Origin: Amorphochlora amoebiformis
Lineage: Eukaryota > Cercozoa > Chlorarachniophyceae
Assembly: GCA_054601695.1 (NCBI GenBank)
Contig: BAAHQB010000342.1
Span: forward strand, 110,706 to 174,705
Length of the DNA stretch: 64,000 nt
Direction: 5' to 3'
Made by a program: the position numbers and the translations under genes. Below, one piece after another: positions 39,031 to 64,000 of this stretch (its first letter is position 1; each line of letters starts with the position of its first letter). The notes under the pieces were generated by a model that worked only from the letters and a program-made list of their open reading frames with translations, had not been told where the DNA came from and did not search any database.

Positions 39031-39565
39031 TTTTTTTTAGAAACATATATTTACACATGCACACACATGCACACGCACAATCACATAAACACATCAATAC
39101 ACACCCGTTTGCCCCGGCAAAATTGCATATCTCCGTCCCACTTACGTTAACATTCTCTCGAACTCTCTTTCTCAAACCCTCTCTCTCCTCGAACTCTCTT
39201 TCTCAAACCCTCTCTCTCCTCGAACTCTCTTTCTCAAACCCTCTCTCTCTCCTTAACCCCCTCTCCCTAACCACGTTTTCTCGCTCTCTATCTCTCTCTC
39301 TCTCTTTCTCTCTCTCCTCGCCTCTCCCTTCTCTCTTCCCGCCTTACCCATCGCGCGCTGTTGAGCCGAAATATATAGGAATGATTTCTTTTTTTGTAAA
39401 TAATTCCTCGGCAACCATGATTTCCGTGACACTGCCAAGTGTCACGCTCGTTGATAGTAACTGGGATGGAAAGCGTTGTGTATGTATGGCGAGTACGTAT
39501 AGTATACAGACATATTGATGTGTATTAGTATGGAAATATGCATAAATATAAATATATGCATATTA

Positions 39566-39599
<34 letters not shown>

Positions 39600-39609
39600 T
39601 AAATATAAT

Positions 39610-39642
<33 letters not shown>

Positions 39643-39780
39643 TAATGATATACATAATACATACAATATACATATAATTACATAAACACCGTCCAATACA
39701 TACAATCATACGTATTATTATTATATAAAACTTTAGCATATAATCATAACATATGCACAAAACTTTTTTTCTTAATATTG
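39031..39780. other. Mixed intergenic region with 31-bp CT-rich repeat and an 8-bp hairpin
   Basis: TCGAACTCTCTTTCTCAAAC-type units repeat three times at 39155-39250. A perfect hairpin GTGACACT / AGTGTCAC lies at 39426-39445. A 46-codon plus-strand frame (39381-39518) shows no recognisable homology. Confidence 0.4.
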
Positions 39781-39784
39781 TCAT

Positions 39785-39806
39785 GTATCTCTCTCTCTCT
39801 TCTCCA

Positions 39807-39847
<41 letters not shown>

Positions 39848-39876
39848 GCTCTCGCTCTCTCTTTCTCTCTCTCTCC

Positions 39877-39934
<58 letters not shown>

Positions 39935-40006
39935 GCCTCGCCCTCTCTCTCTCCCTGTCTTGCTCTCTCTCTCTCTCGCTCTCTCTCTCGCTCTCTCGCT
40001 CTCTCC

Positions 40007-40037
<31 letters not shown>

Positions 40038-40046
40038 ATTCTCTCG

Positions 40047-40136
<90 letters not shown>

Positions 40137-40176
40137 CTCTCTCTCTCTCGCTCTCTCGCTCTCTCTCTCTCTCTAA
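39785..40176. repeat. (CT)n tract of about 390 bp
   Basis: CT dinucleotides with CTCG interruptions; one strand is pure pyrimidine. Confidence 0.95.
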
Positions 40177-40340
40177 AACTTCATGCTCTTTCTACACGAT
40201 ACTAGTCTATCAAGGGTATACATATATACTTATACTATTATAAATATAATATATTACCGTCAGAGTATATATATATATATATATATACTATTATAATAAT
40301 AATATATTACGGTTCAGTAGCCTTAATGATTATACATTAG

Positions 40341-40388
<48 letters not shown>

Positions 40389-40439
40389 TATACTAAGGTC
40401 AGTAATTCCATTATGTCTAGTATGATATTCACTATCATA

Positions 40440-41170
40440 CAGTGATATTACATTTGTATATACTATCATTCTTACAGTTATACTATCATACAGTGATATT
40501 ACCTAGATTACATTTGGATATACTATCACTCTTACTATCATACTGTGATATTACCTAGATTACATTTGGATATACTATCATTCTTACAGTTGTACTATCA
40601 TACAGTGATATTACCTAGATTACATTTGGATATACTATCATTCGTACAGTTATACTATCATACAGTGATATTACCTAGATTACATTTGGATATACTATCA
40701 TTCTTACTATCATACAGTGATATTACCTAGATTACATTTGGATATACTATCATTCTTACTATCATACAGTGATATTACCTAGATTACATTTGGATATACT
40801 ATCATTCGAACAGTTATACTATCATACTGTGATATTACCTAGATTACATTTGGATATACTATCATTCTTACTATCATACAGTGATATTACCTAGATTACA
40901 TTTGTATATACTATCATTCTTACAGTTATACTATCATACAGTGATATTACCTAGATTACATTTGGAATTACTATCATTCTTACTATCATACAGTGATATT
41001 ACCTAGATTACATTTGGATATACTATCATTCTTACAGTTACACTATCATACAGTGATATTACCTAGATTACATTTGGATATACTATCATTCTTACAGTTA
41101 TACTATCATACAGTGATATTACCTAGAATTATTCTTACAGTTATACTATCATACAGTGATATTACATTTG
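40440..41170. repeat. Minisatellite with TACCTAGATTACATTTGGAT units
   Basis: A tandem array alternates two unit lengths that share ACTATCATACAGTGATATTA and TTACATTTGGATATACTATC, with or without TTACAGTTAT. It lies between the SHIPPO and TraB genes, so unlike the other minisatellites it is not tied to a recognised exon. Confidence 0.92.
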
Positions 41171-43077
<1,907 letters not shown>

Positions 43078-43130
43078 ATATCTAGTTGTGTTTAAGAAAT
43101 AAAAGGAGTATCCCTGCTACGCCAACGTCG

Positions 43131-43188
<58 letters not shown>

Positions 43189-43255
43189 TATAGTTTATAT
43201 ATATATCTAGTTGTGTTTAAGAAGTAAATATAGTATCCCTCCTACGCCAATGTCG
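43078..43255 (-). repeat. 3'-end copies of TraB terminal exon
   Basis: Two partial copies of the terminal exon's 3' half including its stop (minus-sense GACATTGGCGTAG then TTTATTTCTTAAACACAACT) lie downstream at about 43255-43194 and 43134-43078. Confidence 0.88.
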
Positions 43256-43327
43256 AACATATATATATATATATATAAATATATAAATATAAAAATACAT
43301 ATATATATATATATAGTTTATATATAT

Positions 43328-63173
<19,846 letters not shown>

Positions 63174-63191
63174 TTCACCCACCCGAATGTT

Positions 63192-63268
63192 GACACGTGT
63201 CTCCTTCACCCGAATGTTGACACGTGTCTCCTTTTCATGACACGTGTCTCCTTTTCATGACACGTGTA
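63192..63268. promoter_or_regulatory. Four GACACGTGT palindromes upstream of the TraB gene
   Basis: GACACGTGTC at 63192, 63219 and 63239 and GACACGTGTA at 63259, spaced 27, 20 and 20 bp within short direct repeats, lie 20-95 bp upstream of the TraB start codon (63173). Their position favours the ATG at 63173 over the in-frame ATG at 63209, which lies inside these repeats. Confidence 0.65.
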
Positions 63269-63660
63269 CCCCCGGGGGTAAAATAAATCCGAATGGCCTT
63301 GGCGGTGTCCCGACGAATAATGAGAGAGGGGTAGAGAGAATTATTGCTATTTTTGGTTTCAGTATTCATTTATTTGAAAGGGGGGGGGGGGGGGGGGAAA
63401 GCATAAGATGGGGATTTAAGCCATGACATCCTGGAGGTCCATTGTCAGGAGAGAAAAAAGCGACCTGAAGTAAGGCATAGTATTATCAATATTCACTGCA
63501 AATACAAGCTGTTTGCATTAGTATATGTAGGCCGTGTTGTGAACAACACAGCTGGGAAGGAGACACGTGTCTGAAATACGTCACGTGACGAGTGTGGATA
63601 TAGTACGTTATATGCATGTGTATGTATATGTATGTATATATATATATGTATGTGTATATG

Positions 63661-63698
<38 letters not shown>

Positions 63699-63793
63699 TC
63701 TGAAATACGTCACGTGACGAGAAGAAGGTCTCAAATTCGTCACGTGACCAAAGGAATTCGATAGAGTATGTGTGAATATTGTACGTTGTATGC

Positions 63794-63869
<76 letters not shown>

Positions 63870-64000
63870 TGTAAATATATATATATATGTATGTATGTAT
63901 ATATATATATATACATATAATATATATATATATATACATATATACATATGTATATATATATTATATATATGTGTGTGTTGTATAAATTATGTATCATTCA
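63269..64000. other. Region upstream of TraB gene with G18 run and GTCACGTGAC cluster
   Basis: Unique DNA with 18 G at 63380-63397, a GACACGTGTC at 63562, and three GTCACGTGAC palindromes (63580, 63709, 63739), then (AT)n to the end. The palindromes probably belong to a divergent gene beyond the window or to an upstream enhancer. No exon assigned. Confidence 0.45.

Noticed and set aside
39381-39518. 46-codon plus-strand ORF (MISFFVNNSSATMISV...)
   Set aside because: Short, without splice or homology support; left as mixed intergenic DNA.
40440-41170. CRISPR array
   Set aside because: Repeat units vary in length and no distinct spacers or cas genes exist.

Overview
This window is nuclear DNA from a eukaryote, not a prokaryote. 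Every multi-exon gene has GT..AG introns whose reading phases add up across all exons. By eye most of the 64 kb is simple repeat, mainly (AT)n, with (GA/CT)n, (CA/GT)n, ATT, T and CG tracts, minisatellites and interstitial TTAGGG/CCCTAA arrays. The coding DNA I could assemble by hand is only about 6 kb (roughly 9 percent), cut into small exons that lie like islands in the repeats. A sperm-tail PG-rich (SHIPPO) repeat protein suggests a flagellated organism. TTAGGG-type arrays, an NBP35 without the usual C-terminal CPxC, and a signal-like N-terminus ending in ASYVAP on a TraB protein would fit a protist or alga, but the species cannot be fixed from the sequence alone.

Layout: 129-3034 (+) 3' part of an amino acid/auxin permease (AAAP) gene; 4718-5866 (-) an intronless 382-codon ORF with a possible 2-oxoglutarate oxygenase-like C-terminal region; 7756-10596 (-) a two-helix membrane protein with a long coiled coil; 10880-12910 (+) a complete 143-aa PLAC8 protein, head to head with the previous gene over a 283-bp shared promoter; about 14544-28028 (+) NBP35/NUBP1, a cytosolic Fe-S scaffold P-loop ATPase, in about 17 exons; 29534-37303 (-) a 233-aa SHIPPO protein in 12 exons; 43328-63173 (-) a 407-aa TraB-domain protein in 19 exons over 19.8 kb.

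The main discovery is structural. In the four repeat-rich genes (AAAP, NBP35, SHIPPO, TraB) many exon-intron junctions are tandemly duplicated with (AT)n between the copies. Partial copies carrying a donor-side exon end always lie downstream of the intact exon. Copies carrying an acceptor-side exon start always lie upstream. I found dozens of such copies and no exception. Two NBP35 exons (the P-loop exon and the GTSDEHIS exon) are duplicated whole, and their lengths (62 and 50 nt) would break the frame if both copies were included. Several minisatellites (55 bp in NBP35, 58 bp in SHIPPO, 22 bp before TraB exon 6) are amplified splice junctions. One NBP35 exon, expected to encode the VDGA..VTTPQ strand, is not visible.

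Other signals: a palindrome GACACGTGTC / GTCACGTGAC recurs in the promoters of most of the genes; a pure (CG)101 tract sits inside an array of duplicated TraB acceptors; a 270-nt T tract lies at 3481; telomere-type arrays lie inside introns; and a 763-bp segment is bounded by inverted repeats of about 52 bp.
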